7,277 nt of DNA. Source: Nitrospirota bacterium. GTDB lineage: Bacteria; Nitrospirota; Nitrospiria; Nitrospirales; UBA8639. Shown piece after piece: positions 6,634 to 7,277 of this stretch; the first letter of the stretch is position 1, and the number at the start of each line of letters is the position of its first letter. The position numbers were made by a program, and so were the translations under genes. The stretch lies in NCBI GenBank assembly GCA_029879555.1, contig JAOUQB010000116.1, positions 1 to 7,277 on the forward strand. Direction: 5' to 3'. A model generated the notes under the pieces. It was not told where the DNA came from. It searched no databases and saw only the letters and a list, made by a program, of their open reading frames with translations.

Positions 6634-7001
6634 AGTCGATGTCCTTCATGAGCCGAATGCAATGATTGAGGCTTGCGGTTCATTTGCTTTTCCCTATCAT
6701 CATAATACTGTGTAGTGGGTGCTCCGCAACCCTGTCGGTGAATGGTAGAAGCTGGTCTGAGGAGAAAAACAATGTGGCATGAGGGAAGGGCACAAAATGG
6801 AATTATGGCTTTATGGTGTTGGTTGTATATTGGCTTGGAGCACCATTTAAGGCTTCAAGCTCACGATCCTTGTTCTTTATTCTCCAAAAGCGAATTTTAT
6901 TCTGTTCAAATTTTTAAAGTGGGCATTCATGTAGGCCATTGTCAAAGAACGTGTTCTCTGCCCCCTCAATTTACGTAGCAGACTTTTTTGTGATCCATTC
7001 T
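6634..7001. other. 368-base intergenic region between the kinase and the esterase remnant
   Basis: No convincing gene lies here. The part next to the kinase (6641-6730) carries its ribosome site and a likely promoter. On the + strand an open frame runs from an ATG at 6772 to a stop at 6978. It would encode 68 residues and sits 7 bases after a strong GAGGAG, but the peptide is not recognisable, is rich in His, Cys and Trp, and looks non-coding. On the - strand, the stretch next to the esterase stop may hold more of its decayed coding sequence in another frame, ending at about 6877. I see no terminator hairpin with a T tract, tRNA or repeat array. Confidence 0.5.
6702..6729 (-). promoter_or_regulatory. 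Likely sigma-70 promoter of the kinase-regulator operon
   Basis: On the - strand TTGCGG (6729-6724) and TATTAT (6707-6702, five of six to the -10 consensus) are separated by 16 bases. Transcription would start near 6695, giving a leader of about 60 bases before the kinase ATG at 6633. A mirror-image pair, TTGCGG (6673-6678) and TATCAT (6695-6700), lies on the + strand directly beside it. Only sequence match and sensible distance support this call. Confidence 0.4.
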
Positions 7002-7277
7002 TTAAATGGCGTGAATCGTGGACGAGGCCTTGGACAAAGGCGCTGCGATTTGAGCCGTAAGTGAGGCGACCGTGGAAAAATGGTGGCTCAGTTCCATGGC
7101 CCGATGTTGGGAGAAGATTCCTTCATTGGAAATCCCGGTGGCATACATTCGTGTGGTGTCGACTGAGTAGATGGTTATGAGTTCGGGGATCAGCGCCTTT
7201 ATCCACGCCACATCGTTTCCTGCTCGGCCGTGTTCTTGAAACTGTTCGCTCTCCCTTTCATCATTCCAATGTTTATT
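7002..7277 (-). pseudogene. Broken LpqC / PHB-depolymerase-family esterase fragment (5' end outside window)
   Basis: The frame is open from the right edge; the GTG at 7211 is internal. Counting the 91 visible residues from the edge, HWNDER (3-8), NDVAWIKALI (21-30), then SVDTTRMYATGIS (38-50) and AMELSHHFSTVASL (60-73) match the LpqC/esterase-PHB family. The usual family pattern there is WNDGR, a DDVxFIxALI segment, VDxxRxYxTGxSNGG and an ELSxxxAAVAxL-like segment. S50 is the expected nucleophile of an alpha/beta hydrolase. The gene stops (TAA 7004-7002) some 40 residues later, where the family continues through an LxxNGTxD segment to the catalytic Asp and His, so the second half of the enzyme is missing. 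Two conserved glycines are Glu here (E7 in WNDGR; E52 in the G-x-S-x-G elbow), each explained by one G-to-A change. It is most likely a pseudogene. A sequencing error could explain the stop but not the substitutions. The family call rests on remembered motifs. Confidence 0.65.

Overview
The window looks like ordinary chromosome from a Gram-negative-type bacterium of middling G+C content. An acetate-type sodium symporter, a membrane fatty-acid desaturase, a large PAS sensor kinase and an LpqC/PHB-depolymerase-like esterase would fit a Nitrospirota (Nitrospira-like) genome. That assignment is only an impression: there is no rRNA, tRNA or marker gene here to fix the taxon. I see no insertion sequence, CRISPR array, phage gene or RNA gene.

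Left part, + strand: the C-terminal half of a VC_2705-type sodium:solute symporter (1-929, cut by the left edge), a 200-base spacer with a possible promoter, then a complete three-histidine-box acyl desaturase (1130-2185). The desaturase faces the next block with only 56 bases between the stop codons.

Centre, - strand, read right to left: an 871-residue membrane histidine kinase (6633-4018) overlaps by 4 bases (ATGA) an OmpR/KdpE-type response regulator (4021-3314). A 267-base spacer follows, then two stand-alone receiver proteins (3046-2654 and 2607-2242). The kinase has a PilJ/NarX-like periplasmic sensor, three PAS domains and a KdpD-like transmitter. The pair is most likely a two-component system in which the kinase phosphorylates the DNA-binding regulator. 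The two CheY-like receivers may be extra targets, phosphate sinks or adaptors, but that is inferred from position only.

Right part: 368 bases (6634-7001) hold the likely kinase promoter and no convincing gene. Then, on the - strand and open to the right edge, lies a broken piece of an LpqC/PHB-depolymerase-family esterase (7277-7002). It ends shortly after the nucleophile serine and has lost conserved glycines.

The most notable points are the KdpDE-lineage signalling core joined to an unrelated sensor, the paired orphan receivers beside it, the non-canonical ATP-lid G1 box of the kinase, and the decaying esterase. I do not see evidence for a wholly new kind of system.
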